Assembly: GCA_964650685.1 (NCBI GenBank)
Contig: CAZYUW010000088.1
Span: forward strand, 1-6,417
Source of the DNA: Nitratifractor sp964650685
Lineage (GTDB): Bacteria > Campylobacterota > Campylobacteria > Campylobacterales > Sulfurovaceae
Direction of reading: 5' to 3'
DNA length: 6,417 bases
Part shown: positions 5,862 to 6,417 of the stretch, in pieces
How positions within the stretch are numbered: position 1 is the first letter of the stretch
How the letters are laid out: every line of letters starts with the position of its first letter
Notes under the pieces: generated by a model
What the model was told of the DNA's origin: nothing
Seen by the model: the letters and a program-made list of their open reading frames with translations, nothing else
The model's database searches: none
Position numbers and translations under genes: made by a program

Positions 5862-6417
5862 AAGTTCGTCCGCGTGTTTGGAGAGATACTCGGCAACACC
5901 TTCTCCATTGGGCTTCATACCCTCTTCGCCTTTGTGCCAGCCGGCAGGACACACTTCGCCATGCTCGTTGGTGAAAAGCATAGCATCGACCATTCGGAGC
6001 ATCTCATCTATGTTTCTACCCAGAGGCAGGTCGTTGATAATCGCGTGCCTTACCGTTGCATCTTTGTCTATCAAAAAAGAACCCCTCAGAGCCACGGATT
6101 CGTTCAGCAGCACATCGTAGTCCCTGGATATCTGCTTGTTCAGATCGGCAACGAGAGGATAAGCTACTCTACCTATGCCCCCCTTCTCTACTGGCGTCTC
6201 TCTCCACGCGAAGTGGCTGAACTGACTGTCTATGGAGCATCCTATCACATTGATGCCTCTGTCTTGAAACTCTTTGAGCCTGTGATCGAAAGCGATCAGC
6301 TCCGAAGGACATACGAATGTAAAATCGAGTGGATAGAAGAAAAGTACGGCACCCTTCTCTCCAAGGTTTTTATATAGATTGAAATCCTCCACTATCGTAC
6401 CGTCCGCCAAAACAGCA
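5859..6417 (-). CDS. ahpC: 2-Cys peroxiredoxin, AhpC/Tsa family (5' end outside window)
   Basis: Reduces hydrogen peroxide and organic peroxides in the cytoplasm using a thioredoxin- or AhpF-type partner. 185 residues are visible. The peroxidatic cysteine lies in FYPLDFTFVCPSE (codon 6309-6311) and the resolving cysteine in GEVCPAGW (codon 5949-5951), so this is a typical two-cysteine enzyme. GGIG after TPVEK, and the block ALRGSFLID...RHAIINDLPLGRN, closely match Helicobacter and Campylobacter AhpC. The tail ends EYLSKHADEL and lacks the YF motif of peroxide-sensitive eukaryotic forms. The frame stays open through the window edge (AVLADG precedes the first internal TTG). By comparison with the about 198-residue Helicobacter protein, some 13 residues and the promoter lie beyond the edge. 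It is followed by perR on the same strand, which suggests regulation by that repressor. Confidence 0.95.
   Translation of the reverse strand, partial: AVLADGTIVEDFNLYKNLGEKGAVLFFYPLDFTFVCPSELIAFDHRLKEFQDRGINVIGCSIDSQFSHFAWRETPVEKGGIGRVAYPLVADLNKQISRDYDVLLNESVALRGSFLIDKDATVRHAIINDLPLGRNIDEMLRMVDAMLFTNEHGEVCPAGWHKGEEGMKPNGEGVAEYLSKHADEL

Noticed and set aside
5841..6377. A 178-codon plus-strand open frame across ahpC.
   Set aside because: It is the shadow of a strongly conserved peroxiredoxin on the minus strand and has no recognisable product of its own.

Overview
The window looks like chromosomal housekeeping DNA from a member of the Campylobacterota (Epsilonproteobacteria) of intermediate GC content. 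The evidence is the AGA- and ATA-rich codon use, proteins that read like Campylobacter/Helicobacter/Sulfurimonas-type versions (AhpC, the PerR-type repressor, Slt), and the order gltX-yggT-slt, which I recall from Campylobacter jejuni. The genus cannot be fixed from the sequence alone. No mobile element, CRISPR array, tRNA or rRNA was seen. Coding density is very high, and the longest non-coding gap is 81 nt (5778-5858).

Left block, + strand (1-1937): the 3' end of a probable glutamyl-tRNA synthetase gene (gltX), a one-repeat YggT-family membrane protein, and a secreted soluble lytic transglycosylase (slt). The three genes are chained by start/stop overlaps. slt most likely starts at a TTG inside the yggT stop.

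Central block, + strand (1960-5348): a four-gene MCE-type (Mla/Pqi-like) lipid transporter operon. It encodes a permease with an N-terminal STAS domain (MlaB-MlaE fusion), an ATPase (MlaF), a membrane-anchored MCE substrate-binding protein with a long helical tail (MlaD), and an ABC-type transport auxiliary lipoprotein of the PqiC-like family. Successive genes overlap by 4, 8 and 4 nt, so the four proteins are probably made together as one envelope-spanning complex moving lipid between the inner and outer membranes. No MlaC shuttle or MlaA is encoded here. A strong extended -10 box (TGATATAAT) lies only 6 nt before the mlaE ATG and there is no Shine-Dalgarno, so this operon may begin as a leaderless message.

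Right block, - strand (5355-6417): a peroxide-stress pair transcribed ahpC (2-Cys peroxiredoxin, 5' end beyond the window) then perR (Fur/PerR-family zinc and metal regulator). perR converges on the lipoprotein gene with only 6 nt between stop codons. A short perfect hairpin covers the end of perR.

I found no wholly new system. The points most worth a second look are the compact STAS-fused MCE transporter with a lipoprotein in place of MlaC, its possible leaderless start, the PerR with a mixed Fur/PerR ligand set, and the repeated segment in the MlaD tail.
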